This document shows, piece by piece, positions 36,618 through 45,736 of a stretch of 64,000 bases of DNA (its first letter is position 1; every line of letters begins with the position of its first letter). The stretch is from the NCBI RefSeq assembly GCF_000723165.1, contig NZ_HG322949.1, positions 4,147,753 through 4,211,752 on the forward strand. Reading direction: 5' to 3'. This DNA comes from Janthinobacterium agaricidamnosum NBRC 102515 = DSM 9628. Lineage in GTDB: Bacteria; Pseudomonadota; Gammaproteobacteria; Burkholderiales; Burkholderiaceae_D. The translations under genes were made by a program, and so were the position numbers. The notes under the pieces were generated by a model. The model made no database searches, had not been told where the DNA came from, and saw only the letters and a program-made list of their open reading frames with translations.

Positions 36618-37793
36618 TTAGTTTCCCTTGCCGGCCACAGCCGATGCCGATGTCGAGGCGACCGCGGCCGGCGCCGCCTTCGGCGCGACCAGGTCGACTT
36701 TCTGGCCGTCCTTGAAATTGGAACCGGGACGCCGCATCACGCTGTCGCCGCCGGCCAGGCCGGAACGCACTTCCCAGTCGCCGGTACGGGCGTCGCGCAC
36801 GCCGATCACCAGCGCCACCTTGTTCAGGGTCTTGTCTTTCAGGCGCCACGTGTACGCCTTGTCGCCAACCTGCAGCAGCGCCGATTCCGGCAACATCAGC
36901 GCCGACACGCTGCTCGTTTCGATGCGGCCTTCCGCATACAGGCCGGCCACGCCGGGCCGCGCGGCATCGCTAAAGTCGACCAATACCGCGACCTGGCGCG
37001 TGACCGGATTGGCGGCCGGATCGACGCGCCGCACCTTGCCGTTAAAGCTCTGGCCCGGATAACCGTTGATGGCGAAACGCACCGCCTGGCCGACCTTGAC
37101 TTCGCTGATCTTGTCGGCCGACACCAATCCTTCAAAGCGCATGCTGCTCGGATCGATCACCTTGATCAATTCCTTGCCGATTTGCGCCGTGTCGCCATTC
37201 GACACCTTGCGCTCGCTGACGATGCCGTCGAACGGCGCCCGCACCAGCGTGCGCTGCAATTGCTGGCGCGCCTGCACCGAACGGGTCTTGGCCGCGGCCA
37301 GGTCGCTTTGCGCATTGTTGCGGCGGATTTCCGCGTCTTCCAGCGCCTGGGTCGACGTCATGCCCGACGTGCGCAGGGTTTTCATGCGTTCGAACATGCG
37401 CTGCGCCTGCTCCAGCGTCTGGTTGGCGGCGCGGGTGGCTTCCTCGGCCGAATTGAGGCTGTCGCGGATCGCCGTTTCATCGAGCCGCACCAGCAAATCG
37501 CCGCGCTTGACGGCTTCGCCATTTTCTTTCAATACCTGCAACACCACGGCCGACACTTCCGCCCGCAAATCGGCGTTGCGCTCCGGCTGCACCGAACCGG
37601 TGACCGCCGGCCCGGAAGCCAGGGCGTTATTCTGGATCGTCAGCAAGTCTTCCGACGCGATCAACAATACGGCTTCGGCGCTTGCGCTGGCTGTTTTATC
37701 ACCGGCCTTACCCTTGCCGGTGTCCTTGGCTTCCTTGCCACATGCCACCAGGGCGGAAGCGATCGCCAGGACAATAATAGTTTTGCGCAACAT
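36618..37793 (-). CDS. RND efflux periplasmic adaptor (membrane fusion protein)
   Basis: The product has 391 residues. A lipoprotein signal with lipobox LVAC (Cys near residue 18) is followed by lipoyl half-motifs flanking a coiled-coil hairpin (LNSAEEATRAANQTLEQAQR to QLQRTLVRAPFDGIVSERKV), a beta barrel (PGQSFNGKVRRVDPAANP) and a membrane-proximal domain. It bridges the pump and an outer-membrane channel. GGAGAA precedes the ATG. The region just upstream has a duplicated 11-bp sequence that could be a regulator site. Confidence 0.9.
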   Translation of the reverse strand: MLRKTIIVLAIASALVACGKEAKDTGKGKAGDKTASASAEAVLLIASEDLLTIQNNALASGPAVTGSVQPERNADLRAEVSAVVLQVLKENGEAVKRGDLLVRLDETAIRDSLNSAEEATRAANQTLEQAQRMFERMKTLRTSGMTSTQALEDAEIRRNNAQSDLAAAKTRSVQARQQLQRTLVRAPFDGIVSERKVSNGDTAQIGKELIKVIDPSSMRFEGLVSADKISEVKVGQAVRFAINGYPGQSFNGKVRRVDPAANPVTRQVAVLVDFSDAARPGVAGLYAEGRIETSSVSALMLPESALLQVGDKAYTWRLKDKTLNKVALVIGVRDARTGDWEVRSGLAGGDSVMRRPGSNFKDGQKVDLVAPKAAPAAVASTSASAVAGKGN

Positions 37794-37824
37794 AGGGTAG
37801 TTCTCCGAAATTTATTGATCTGTG

Positions 37825-37846
37825 ATTCAGGCGGAATTCAGGCGGA
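37825..37846. repeat. Two tandem copies of ATTCAGGCGGA
   Basis: Two perfect 11-bp direct repeats, one helical turn each, lie 32-53 bp upstream of the adaptor start. Position and phasing suit a regulator site, though this is unproven. Confidence 0.5.
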
Positions 37847-38016
37847 ATTTTTTTATTAAAGCAGCAAGCGCCAGAGTATCCATGTCGCTAGTAGGGCTGT
37901 CAATCAGCGGATTCCTGGAATGTGGGAATTCATGCCTGAAACGCAGATTTCGGCTACTGAAATGCAATCGAGTGGTTTTTTAGTGAAACCCGCCGCCGGG
38001 GAGACGGTTGTAGGCA

Positions 38017-38043
38017 AGGTATGCAAGATATGCAAGATATGCA
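38017..38043. repeat. Three tandem 9-bp repeats (AGRTATGCA)
   Basis: The units AGGTATGCA, AGATATGCA and AGATATGCA are consecutive in noncoding DNA downstream of the DUF212 gene. Their role is unknown. Confidence 0.6.
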
Positions 38044-38166
38044 TACAGGACGCCAGACCCGCCGGGCGGCGGGCTGAATAAGACAGCGCCTGGCAATACG
38101 TTCAACAGTACGAATGGTCGGCAAGGCAAGGCAACGCCGCCCTGGACGTATTGCCGGACGCTCGCC

Positions 38167-38592
38167 TTACCAGCCGCGTCCCAGCACGGCATTGATACCA
38201 TGCGCAATCAAAATACCGGTGCACAAACCGCCGGCGATCTCGACCAGCGTGTGGCCCATGCGCTCGCGCAGCCATCGATGGCCGCCGTCCTCCTTGGCCA
38301 GGCGATTGATCGCGGCCGCCTGCTTGCCGACGTGCTGGCGCAAGCTGTTGGCGTCGATGATGACGATGAACAACAAAGTCACGGCGACGCCAAAGGCCGG
38401 CGAACTGATCCCTTCACGCAAGGCGATCAGCGTCGCCATGCTCGACACCACCGCGCTATGGTTGCTGGGAAAGCCGCCATTGCCGACCAGCCCGAACGCC
38501 CATTGCCGGGTACGTATGCTGTTGATCAAGAACTTGATCGGACCGACCAATGTCCAGGTAATCAGGGGCGTGACGAGGTAGGCGATATCCAT
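38167..38592 (-). CDS. Divergent PAP2 (DUF212) family membrane protein
   Basis: The product has 141 residues. Family signatures are LITWTLVGPIKFLINSIR, the phosphatase-like GGFPSNHSAVVSSMATLIAL and GVAVTLLFIVIIDANSLRQHVGKQA. It is a small membrane protein related to acid phosphatase/vanadium haloperoxidase superfamily enzymes, with the His of PSNHSA retained. The ATG at 38592 (MDIAYLVTP) with AAGGAA upstream fits the family; the frame opens earlier without support. Substrate unknown, probably a lipid phosphate. Confidence 0.85.
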   Translation of the reverse strand: MDIAYLVTPLITWTLVGPIKFLINSIRTRQWAFGLVGNGGFPSNHSAVVSSMATLIALREGISSPAFGVAVTLLFIVIIDANSLRQHVGKQAAAINRLAKEDGGHRWLRERMGHTLVEIAGGLCTGILIAHGINAVLGRGW

Positions 38593-38730
38593 ACGGTGTT
38601 CCTTGTGCAATATAAATAATAAAAATAATCCACAATTATCGCAGATCGCCTGCCGCTGGCGAACCAGCCGGCGACCTCGCCGCCGCAAAACGCCGCCAAC
38701 CTGCCTGCGTGCCTACGCGCTGATTGCCGC

Positions 38731-40386
38731 TTATTGCCTTGCCAGCCACAGTTTAAAGTCGGCAACAAAATCGCTTTCGCTGATGCCAAAACTTTCTTCA
38801 AACGCTAGCTGATGATTCTGGCCGGCATGTCCGCTCAGGCGATAATAGTTGGCCAGTCCGGTGAAAAAATGCTCGCCGCTGACAGCCTTCAGATACATCA
38901 GCATCAGCGTCGCCATTTCGTAGTTGCCGCGATGATCTTTCATCATCTTCAGCCAGCCGGGACCACTACCGGCATCCACCAGCTCCTCTGGCGTCAACCC
39001 GGTCTTGTTACCGGTACGCCACCATTTGAGCGAGGCCTGGCGCCATGCATAGACGGCTTCCGGTTCGCCGTCGCCCAACGGCATTTGTTCCGAAAACAGG
39101 TATTCGATCAACTTGGCCGGCCCCTCCATCATCCAGTGCGGCGGACGGAAACCGGACTTGCCATCAGCCAACTGGTACTGGATCTGATGCGTCAATTCGT
39201 GCATCGTGGTGCGCACCGCCCGCTGATTCGCCTTATCGGGATTGTCCTTGCTGTTGAACTTGATCGCGATCTGCCCGCGCCGGTTCGACATGCCGCCGCT
39301 GACTTCGCTTTCCGTTTCGGCGATCGCCTCTTTGGTGTGCATGTCTTGCGCCAGCACCTGTTTATAGTCTTCGGCCCCGGCCGCCAGATAGACCGTGACA
39401 TCGTGCCCGACCCGGACATGCCACAGCTCGCCCATCAAGTCATCGAAGCGCACGGTGGCCTGGCGCACCAGCGGCAGCGCGTTTTGCTCGACCCGGTCGG
39501 CGTAGCCGTCCCTGACGTAGCCGCCCATGCGCACAGTGATATGCGGGCTCACTGCAGCGCCGCCCGCCTGGGCAGACGCGGCCGGCGCCGGACGCTGACT
39601 CCATTGACGCTCAGCCATGGCGGCCAATTCGCGTTCGCTTATGCCGAGCTGGGAAGTGAACGCATCCGACGCATTAAAATCGCTGCGCCCGCTGGCCATC
39701 AGATACGACTTCATGGCACGATGAAATCGATCGCCCAGGCGGTCGCGCAAGATGGCCATGGCGATCCGGCTTTTCGGCGAAGGACGCAGCACCACGCGCT
39801 CCACGCTGCCGGCTGGCGCCGGCGGCCGGCGCTTCGCCGTATCCCACAAGGGTATGTCCTTTTCGAGTTCCGCCGGCGGCGGCAGGCGCAAGGCGTCGAC
39901 CGATTCCCGGGCAAGCGTATCGGCCAGCGCGGACGGCAGCCACGCCGGCAATCGGCTCAGATTGCCTGCGCTCAGGCGGTCAAACGCCTGGTACATGACG
40001 ACCCTGAGCGGATGCAGCAGCGCCCTGTCGCGCAGCTCGGCTTCGGTCAAGCCCGCTTCGAGCAGGATGCGCGCGGCCGCCCCATCCACCACGTCGGCGG
40101 CCGAGGTAGCGATTACCCAATGCCGCGTCTGGTCTGGGCTGATGTCGTATTGATCATGCAATAATGCATACGCCGAGGCCAGCGCCGCGTCGGTACGCGG
40201 CAGCCAGTCGCGGGCCACGGCCAAGGACCAGCGATCCTTGCCGACGGCCATCTGGACCGTCGACAGGGGAGCCGCGGCAGCGGTGTGCGGGACCAGCAGC
40301 GCGCCGGCCAGGTACAGTGAAAACAATACAGGCGAAAGCAACTTGGCGGCGCGGCGCGCTTGCACAGGAAATGAAGGGGACATCAT
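38731..40386 (-). CDS. Exported zinc metallopeptidase (peptidase MA-like, HELTH)
   Basis: The product has 551 residues. A Sec signal (to about residue 38, AGALLVPHTAAAA) precedes a poorly conserved N-terminal half. A C-terminal gluzincin domain carries the zinc motif HELTHQIQY (HExxH) and the downstream Glu ligand in WMMEGPAKLIEYL. Function as a periplasmic or secreted peptidase is likely; the target is unknown. Two adjacent ATG codons could start it (40386 or 40383); neither has a good ribosome-binding site. It is a single gene, not co-transcribed with a recognised partner. Confidence 0.75.
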   Translation of the reverse strand: MMSPSFPVQARRAAKLLSPVLFSLYLAGALLVPHTAAAAPLSTVQMAVGKDRWSLAVARDWLPRTDAALASAYALLHDQYDISPDQTRHWVIATSAADVVDGAAARILLEAGLTEAELRDRALLHPLRVVMYQAFDRLSAGNLSRLPAWLPSALADTLARESVDALRLPPPAELEKDIPLWDTAKRRPPAPAGSVERVVLRPSPKSRIAMAILRDRLGDRFHRAMKSYLMASGRSDFNASDAFTSQLGISERELAAMAERQWSQRPAPAASAQAGGAAVSPHITVRMGGYVRDGYADRVEQNALPLVRQATVRFDDLMGELWHVRVGHDVTVYLAAGAEDYKQVLAQDMHTKEAIAETESEVSGGMSNRRGQIAIKFNSKDNPDKANQRAVRTTMHELTHQIQYQLADGKSGFRPPHWMMEGPAKLIEYLFSEQMPLGDGEPEAVYAWRQASLKWWRTGNKTGLTPEELVDAGSGPGWLKMMKDHRGNYEMATLMLMYLKAVSGEHFFTGLANYYRLSGHAGQNHQLAFEESFGISESDFVADFKLWLARQ

Positions 40387-40610
40387 GTGAATTAACAGGT
40401 TTATTGTTTTTGGTTTGCAGACCCCATCCCCGCAAGGTCAGGATCATCGTCTCGTCATCAGGCGGCATACGCATCCATGCCGAGCAGCCCGCGCGGCGTC
40501 CAGGCATTGGGCGGCCAAGCATTGCCGCGTCAATATTCTACGCGATGCAAGGTGTGCCAATCAGAAATAAATGCGCGAATGGGATTCAATTTTAAGCAGC
40601 GCCCTGCCAC

Positions 40611-40632
40611 AAAAAAAAACGCTGCTGCAGCG
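40611..40632 (-). terminator. Poly-T terminator with no upstream gene on its strand
   Basis: A 5-bp stem CGCTG/CAGCG is followed by nine T on the minus strand. The nearest minus-strand protein gene upstream is more than 10 kb away, so it presumably ends a noncoding transcript. Confidence 0.5.
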
Positions 40633-40702
40633 TCCATGTGTGCTCGAATTTCCGCAATGACGCGCACGCCTCAATCGTTAAATTCGCATGCGCGAACTTA
40701 AC
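40611..40702 (-). ncRNA. Candidate small RNA upstream of the ter operon
   Basis: On the minus strand TTGTTG (40733-40728), a 17-nt spacer and TTATAT (40710-40705) resemble a promoter. They are followed by an 11-bp hairpin GTTAAGTTCGC/GCGAATTTAAC (one G-U) and, 45 nt later, by CGCTG-CAG-CAGCG with nine T (40632-40611). There is no open frame of note. Promoter, stem and terminator in about 95 nt with no gene between fit a small RNA. The predicted start may cut into the hairpin's first bases. Confidence 0.4.
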
Positions 40703-40810
40703 TAATATAAAATCATGGCGTCATATACAACAATTATTATGTATCAATAAATACAAGTACGGCCGACGGTACATTCATTACGACAACTAATTTTCCAACG
40801 GGGTTCATTC

Positions 40811-41845
40811 ATGCGGCATTTCACGCTTTCTTTTATTGTCACCTTCATCTTGATGGCGGTCGCCGGCTGGTGGGGTTACAGCCATGGCGGTGTGTCCGGC
40901 ATGATCCAGGGGCTGTGGATCGCCGCCGTGCTCGGCGTGATGGAAGTGTCGCTGTCGTTCGATAATGCGGTGGTAAACGCCTCCGTGCTGCGCCACTGGA
41001 ATGCGTTCTGGCAGAAACTGTTTCTCACCGTCGGTATCCTGGTGGCGGTGTTCGGCATGCGCCTGCTGTTCCCGCTGCTGATCGTATCGGTCGCCACCGG
41101 CCTCGGCCTGCTCGACGTGTGGACCATGGCCACCACCACACCGACCGAATATGCGCGTCACCTGACCGAACACCATGCGCAAGTGGCGGCCTTCGGCGGC
41201 GCCTTCCTGTTGCTGGTATTCCTGAACTTTTTGTTCGATGAAGAAAAACAATTGCACTGGCTGGGCTGGATCGAAGAAAAAGTGGGCTCGCTCGGTTCCG
41301 AAGGCTTTGCCATCCTGCTGACGCTGGGCGCGATCTTCGGCTGCGTCACGCAAGTTCCGGAAGCCAATAAGTACAGCGTGCTGGCGTCCGGCGTGCTGGG
41401 CGTGGCGATCTATGTCGCGGTGGGCTGGATCAGCAAGCTGCTGGAAGAGGAGGAATCCGATCCCGCCATCGGCAAGATGATTTCGCGCGGCAGCATCGGC
41501 GGTTTCCTGTACCTGGAAGTGCTGGATGCGTCGTTCAGTTTCGACGGCGTGATCGGCGCGTTCGCGATCACCAACGATGTCGTCATCATCATGCTGGGCC
41601 TGGCCATCGGCGCCATGTTCGTGCGTTCGATGACGGTGTTCCTGGTGCACAAAGGCACGCTGGACGAATTCGTTTACCTGGAACATGGTGCCCATTATGC
41701 AATCGGCATCCTGGCGCTGATCATGCTGGCCAGCGTCAGGTTCCATATCCCGGAATGGTTCACCGGCCTGTCCGGCGTCGCATTCATCCTGGTGTCGCTG
41801 TGGTCGTCGATACGTTATAAAAAACAACAGCCGGCACAGGATTGA
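40811..41845 (+). CDS. TerC/DUF475 family integral membrane protein
   Basis: The product has 344 residues and about 9 helices. DUF475 belongs to the TerC superfamily: MEVSLSFDNAVVNASVL early and YLEVLDASFSFDGVIGAFA later repeat the acidic SFDNA/SFDG motif that probably binds a metal ion in the membrane. TerC-type proteins are implicated in metal (Mn) export and are the membrane anchor of Ter stress complexes. It opens the operon of terD and the biosynthetic genes, 131 bp before terD. Confidence 0.88.
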   Translation: MRHFTLSFIVTFILMAVAGWWGYSHGGVSGMIQGLWIAAVLGVMEVSLSFDNAVVNASVLRHWNAFWQKLFLTVGILVAVFGMRLLFPLLIVSVATGLGLLDVWTMATTTPTEYARHLTEHHAQVAAFGGAFLLLVFLNFLFDEEKQLHWLGWIEEKVGSLGSEGFAILLTLGAIFGCVTQVPEANKYSVLASGVLGVAIYVAVGWISKLLEEEESDPAIGKMISRGSIGGFLYLEVLDASFSFDGVIGAFAITNDVVIIMLGLAIGAMFVRSMTVFLVHKGTLDEFVYLEHGAHYAIGILALIMLASVRFHIPEWFTGLSGVAFILVSLWSSIRYKKQQPAQD

Positions 41846-41976
41846 AAACGGGGACTTCATCCCCACATCGAGGAAATGCAGCGAGCATGCATACACGACA
41901 TGCGCCGCTCGCCGCATGCCTGACATGACAAACCCCACAGTGATTGTGCGGTGTTATTTAAATAAGGAGATTCACC

Positions 41977-42552
41977 ATGGCAATTAGTTTGCAAAAAGGC
42001 GGCAACGTCAACCTGAGCAAGGAAGCACCGAACCTGAAGAAGATCATCATCGGCCTCGGCTGGGATCCACGCTCGACCGACGGCGCCACCTTTGACCTTG
42101 ACGGCAGCGCCTTTCTGCTGAAAGCTGACGGCAAAGTCCGCGGCGACTCCGACTTTATTTTCTACAACAACCTGAAATCGGCCGACGGCTCGGTGCTGCA
42201 CACCGGCGACAACCAGACCGGCGAAGGCGACGGCGACGACGAACAATTGGTGATCGACCTGGAAAAAGTTCCAGCCGGTATCGAGCGCATCGCCATCACC
42301 GTGACCATCCATGACGCCGACGCGCGCCGCCAGAATTTCGGCATGGTGTCGAAAGCGTACATCCGCTGCCTGAACGCCGATGGCCAGCGCGAAATCGCGC
42401 GCTACGACCTGTCCGAAGACAGCTCGACCGAAACCGCGATGATTTTCGGCGAAGTCTACCGCCACAACGGCGAATGGAAATTCAAGGCGATCGGCCAGGG
42501 TTTCAACGGCGGCCTCGGACCACTCGCACGCTCGTTCGGCGTCAACGCATAA
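41977..42552 (+). CDS. terD: TerD-domain stress protein
   Basis: The product has 191 residues and is a single TerD domain: [38 protein letters not shown], the acidic calcium-binding loop [14 protein letters not shown], and the ending [20 protein letters not shown]. Aspartates of the two Ca sites are kept. AAGGAG lies 8 nt before the ATG. TerD/E/Z proteins work with TerC in resistance to tellurite, phage and colicins. A repeat element and a terminator follow it, so expression of the next genes may be attenuated. Confidence 0.92.
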   Translation: MAISLQKGGNVNLSKEAPNLKKIIIGLGWDPRSTDGATFDLDGSAFLLKADGKVRGDSDFIFYNNLKSADGSVLHTGDNQTGEGDGDDEQLVIDLEKVPAGIERIAITVTIHDADARRQNFGMVSKAYIRCLNADGQREIARYDLSEDSSTETAMIFGEVYRHNGEWKFKAIGQGFNGGLGPLARSFGVNA

Positions 42553-42674
42553 AGGGCGGCTCTAAAAACCTGCTGCGCGGCCCGATTTCCGGCCTGCGAT
42601 GCGCAGTGTGCCTGCGTACACTTGCGCTTCTCTGCCGGAACTTGAGCCGCTCGCTACGGTTTTGAGAGCTCCCT
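42553..42674. repeat. 122-bp inverted-repeat element inside the ter operon
   Basis: It starts immediately at the end of terD. The ends AGGGCGGCTCTAAAAACC and, as complement, AGGGAGCTCTCAAAACC are imperfect inverted repeats, and the arms continue with CGCGGC/GAGCGGC. The interior has further short palindromes. No frame is coded. It looks like a REP/MITE-type intergenic repeat, though only one copy lies in this window. Confidence 0.55.
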
Positions 42675-42697
42675 GAAGGCAAATTCAATGCTGTTAC

Positions 42698-42732
42698 AGC
42701 CGCCGTGACATCGCTCAGGCGGCTTTTTTTTG
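42698..42732 (+). terminator. Terminator or attenuator between terD and the AIM24-like gene
   Basis: AGCCGCC (42698-42704) pairs with GGCGGCT (42718-42724) and is followed by a run of T. It lies only 10 bp before the next start, so either a promoter overlaps it or read-through sets the level of the biosynthetic genes. Confidence 0.75.
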
Positions 42733-42742
42733 GGAGATTCCT

Positions 42743-43453
42743 ATGCCAGTATTTACCACCACCGGCGACGTCGATCCATTTTTGCACGTCAGCCTGAAAC
42801 AGGGCGAAACCATCTATTGCGAATCGGATGCGATGGTGATGATGGAAACCGCGCTCGACTTGAAGGGCAAGATGACCGGCGGCATCGGCAGCGCCATCAT
42901 GCGCCGCTTCGCCAACGGCGAATCGTTTTTCCAGCAGCATATCGAAGCGGTGCGCGGCAACGGCGATTGCCTGTTGTCGCCGACGCTGCCCGGCGCGATC
43001 GAAGTGGTCGACGTCGGCGCCCGCCAATATTTGCTGAACGACGGCGCCTTCGTCGCCGCCACCTCCGGCACCGAAATGAAGGTGCGCACGCAAAGCCTCG
43101 GCAATGCGCTGTTCGCCCAGTCGGGCGGCTTTTTTGTCATGGAAACCTCCGGCAGCGGCCAGGTAGTGGTGTCCGGTTTCGGTTCGATGTTCCAGCTCGA
43201 CGTCGAACCGGGCAAGGATGTGGTGATCGATAATTCGCACGTGGTATGCTGGGACAATACGCTGAAATATGAAATCTCGGTGACCACCGGCGGCGGTAGC
43301 GGCGGCATCGGCGGTTTCCTCGGCAATATCGTCAACAGCGTCACCAGCGGCGAAGGCATCGTGCTGCGTTTTTCCGGCGCCGGCAAGGTCTTCGTCTGCT
43401 CGCGCAACCGCGATGCGTTCCTGAAATGGACGCAAACCGGCAAGCCCGGTTAA
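42743..43453 (+). CDS. AIM24/TIGR00266 family protein
   Basis: The product has 236 residues. It has the AIM24 beta-solenoid-like fold: VSLKQGETIYCESDAMVMME, FANGESFFQQHIEA, GDCLLSPTLPGAIEV, GGFFVMETSGSGQVVVSGFG and a late GEGIVLRFSGAGKVFVCSR. The family is found with TerD genes in many bacteria and may assemble on membranes; no biochemical activity is established. It lies between terD and the ATP-grasp gene. Confidence 0.88.
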   Translation: MPVFTTTGDVDPFLHVSLKQGETIYCESDAMVMMETALDLKGKMTGGIGSAIMRRFANGESFFQQHIEAVRGNGDCLLSPTLPGAIEVVDVGARQYLLNDGAFVAATSGTEMKVRTQSLGNALFAQSGGFFVMETSGSGQVVVSGFGSMFQLDVEPGKDVVIDNSHVVCWDNTLKYEISVTTGGGSGGIGGFLGNIVNSVTSGEGIVLRFSGAGKVFVCSRNRDAFLKWTQTGKPG

Positions 43454-43556
43454 TCGAGCCGGCATTCAAACCCTGCCCCAGGCAGGTCGGGTTGGCGTCG
43501 ACCAAACGCCAACCGCCGATTTTCCCCTACCAACCCGTCCCACTCACAGGTCTCGA

Positions 43557-44579
43557 ATGCAACGCGTCTGGTTCAATAAAACTTTTTCCTCGGTCGGCAC
43601 GGCCATCAAACTGATACGCGACGCCGATGGCGAACAGCGTTATCACATCGTCTGCAGCAATACCAACGCCCACGCGGCGGCCTTCCTGGCGGCGCATGAA
43701 TACGCGGTCGAGCCGGCCGGCCTGACCGGCCAGGCTTACCTGGACTGGTGCCTGGTCTTTTGCCGCGAGCGCGGCATCACGATTTTCTGGCCCGGCAAGG
43801 AAGCGGGGCTGATAGACGCGCAGCGCGAACGATTCGCCGCCATCGGCGTGCGCGTGCTGAGCGTCGCCAGCGCCGCAACGCTGCTCCTGATGCATGACAA
43901 GGCGCGCTTTTGCGCCGGCCTGGATTTGCCGCTGGCGCCGCCGGCGCAATTTCGCGCCGTGTCGACCATCGCGCAATACGATGCCGCCTACGCCGAGCTG
44001 CGGCCGCTGCACGATACACTGTGCATCAAGCCGTCCGAATCGGTGTACGGCCTCGGCTTCGCGGTGCTGGATGAAGAGCGCAACGGCGCGCAATTGCTGC
44101 TGGCCGGCGCCGCCTACCAGATCAATGCGCAAGAGCTGCGCGCCGGCCTGGCGCAGATGGCCAGCTTCAAGCCGCTGCTGCTGATGGAATACCTGGACGG
44201 CCATGAATACAGCGCCGATTGCGTGGCCGACCATGGCCGGCTGGTGTGCGCCATCCCGCGTAAGAAACCGCATACCGGCGGCGCCGGCCAACTCATCGAC
44301 AGCCGCGCCGACATCCTGGCGTGTTGCGAAAAACTCGCGCGCGACTATCAGCTGAACGGCGTGTTCAACATCCAGTTCCGCGAAGGCCGCAATGGCCTGG
44401 CGCTGCTGGAAATCAATCCGCGCATGTCGGGCGGCATCGGCATGGCGTGCGCCGCCGGTCCCAACCTGCCGTATATCGCGCTGGTCGGTTTCGACCGGGG
44501 CTTTGACCAGGTCAGCGTGCCGCCGGTACAGGACGGCAAGCGCATCGGCGAACTGGCGTACGCGGTGGAGCTGCCATGA
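43557..44579 (+). CDS. ATP-grasp ligase of the ter-associated pathway
   Basis: This 340-residue ATP-grasp enzyme has an N-terminal Rossmann-like pre-domain, LHDTLCIKPSESVYGLGF as the ATP-binding lysine strand, LLLMEYLDGHEYSADCV, and the magnesium-binding LALLEINPRMSGGIGMA. Such enzymes form amide-like or thioester bonds with ATP to ADP. Genes of this type in Ter operons were described as part of a nucleoside-like biosynthetic set. Its stop overlaps the next start by 4 nt (ATGA). Confidence 0.88.
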   Translation: MQRVWFNKTFSSVGTAIKLIRDADGEQRYHIVCSNTNAHAAAFLAAHEYAVEPAGLTGQAYLDWCLVFCRERGITIFWPGKEAGLIDAQRERFAAIGVRVLSVASAATLLLMHDKARFCAGLDLPLAPPAQFRAVSTIAQYDAAYAELRPLHDTLCIKPSESVYGLGFAVLDEERNGAQLLLAGAAYQINAQELRAGLAQMASFKPLLLMEYLDGHEYSADCVADHGRLVCAIPRKKPHTGGAGQLIDSRADILACCEKLARDYQLNGVFNIQFREGRNGLALLEINPRMSGGIGMACAAGPNLPYIALVGFDRGFDQVSVPPVQDGKRIGELAYAVELP

Positions 44580-45736
44580 GCGGCCGGATTACCCGCCACA
44601 TGCCGACCGGCGCACTGACTGTGCAAGTCGACCAGGCGCGCTTCCCGCTCGATGACCTGATCGGTTTTGCCGCGCGCGCCAACGCCAGGCGCGGCTTCCT
44701 GTTCCTGTCCAAGGTGCTCGGCAAGCATTGGCCAGTCACTCCCCGCGTCATGCAAAGCCTGCATGACGACCTGGCCGCGCAAATCCCCGGCAGCCTGCAA
44801 GGCACGGTGGTGTTCATCGCGATGGCGGAAACCGCGATCGGCCTCGGCCAGGGCGTGTTCGAAGCGTGGCTGCGCGCCAATCCGGGCCGTCAGGCGCTAT
44901 TCCTGCACAGCTCGCGCTACCGGGTCGGCAGCGTGCCGTTCTTTGAATTCGAAGAGTCGCACAGCCATGCGCCGCGCCAGTTCCTGCACCTGTCGCCGCA
45001 AGCGAGCGCGCTGTTCGACAGCGCCTCCAGCCTGGTGCTGGTCGACGATGAGGCGAGCACCGGCAATACCTTCGTCAACCTGGCCCACGCCTGCCGCGCG
45101 CGCTATCCGTCGCTGCAGCGGCTGCACCTGGCGCTGATCACCAACTTCATGGGCGAGACCGCCAATGCCGGGTTGTCGGAGCGCTTCGGCATGCCGGTCA
45201 CGGTCGGCGCCGCGCTGTCCGGCCAATACCATTTCACGGCGGGTGAGCAGCCGGCGCCGGCGGCCGCGCCGGCCCAGCGTTTTGAAGCCGACGCCGAACG
45301 CGGCGCCAGCGCATCTTTCGGCCGCATCGGCATCGAACGGCCCCTGGCCGCGCCGGCGGCGCTGGCCGAAAAATTAGCGGCGCAGATCGGCGACGATGAA
45401 AGCGTGCTGGTGCTCGGCACCGGCGAATTCATGCACCCGTCGTTCTTGCTGGCACGCGCGCTCGAAGCGCTGGGCAAGAACGTGGTGCTGCAATCGACGA
45501 CACGCTCGCCGATCCTGTCGTGGGGCGATGTCGGCGCTATCGTGTCGTGCCCCGACAATTACGGCGAAGGCGTGACCAACTACCTGTACAACGTCGCAGC
45601 GGGACAATACCGGCACGTCTTGATTTGTCACGAAACACCGGCCAGCGACGCCCTGTTTCAACTCGCCGGCCAATTGCATGGCCGCCTGTTCCACTTTCAG
45701 TCAGAGACCCAAATTGAAGAAATTCCTGTTCGTTGA
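44576..45736 (+). CDS. Ter-associated phosphoribosyltransferase with TRSP domain
   Basis: The product has 386 residues. A phosphoribosyltransferase fold in the first half includes the PRPP loop region LVLVDDEASTGNTFVNLAHA (acidic pair then T/G loop). The C-terminal domain (about 240-386) has SFGRIGIERPL, LVLGTGEFMHPSFLLARAL and the TRSP motif TTRSPI followed by Y.EGVTNYLYN. This matches the PRTase_2-TRSP architecture of ter operons. Expected to move a ribose-phosphate unit on a base or from a nucleotide. It overlaps both neighbours. Confidence 0.85.
   Translation: MSGRITRHMPTGALTVQVDQARFPLDDLIGFAARANARRGFLFLSKVLGKHWPVTPRVMQSLHDDLAAQIPGSLQGTVVFIAMAETAIGLGQGVFEAWLRANPGRQALFLHSSRYRVGSVPFFEFEESHSHAPRQFLHLSPQASALFDSASSLVLVDDEASTGNTFVNLAHACRARYPSLQRLHLALITNFMGETANAGLSERFGMPVTVGAALSGQYHFTAGEQPAPAAAPAQRFEADAERGASASFGRIGIERPLAAPAALAEKLAAQIGDDESVLVLGTGEFMHPSFLLARALEALGKNVVLQSTTRSPILSWGDVGAIVSCPDNYGEGVTNYLYNVAAGQYRHVLICHETPASDALFQLAGQLHGRLFHFQSETQIEEIPVR

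Larger units (their letters stand above)
37794..38166. other. Intergenic region with short direct repeats
   Basis: About 370 bp without a credible gene. It contains two tandem copies of ATTCAGGCGGA (37825-37846) close to the efflux operon start and three tandem 9-bp units AGRTATGCA (38017-38043). The first may be a binding site for a regulator of the pump. The second could vary by slippage. Confidence 0.5.
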
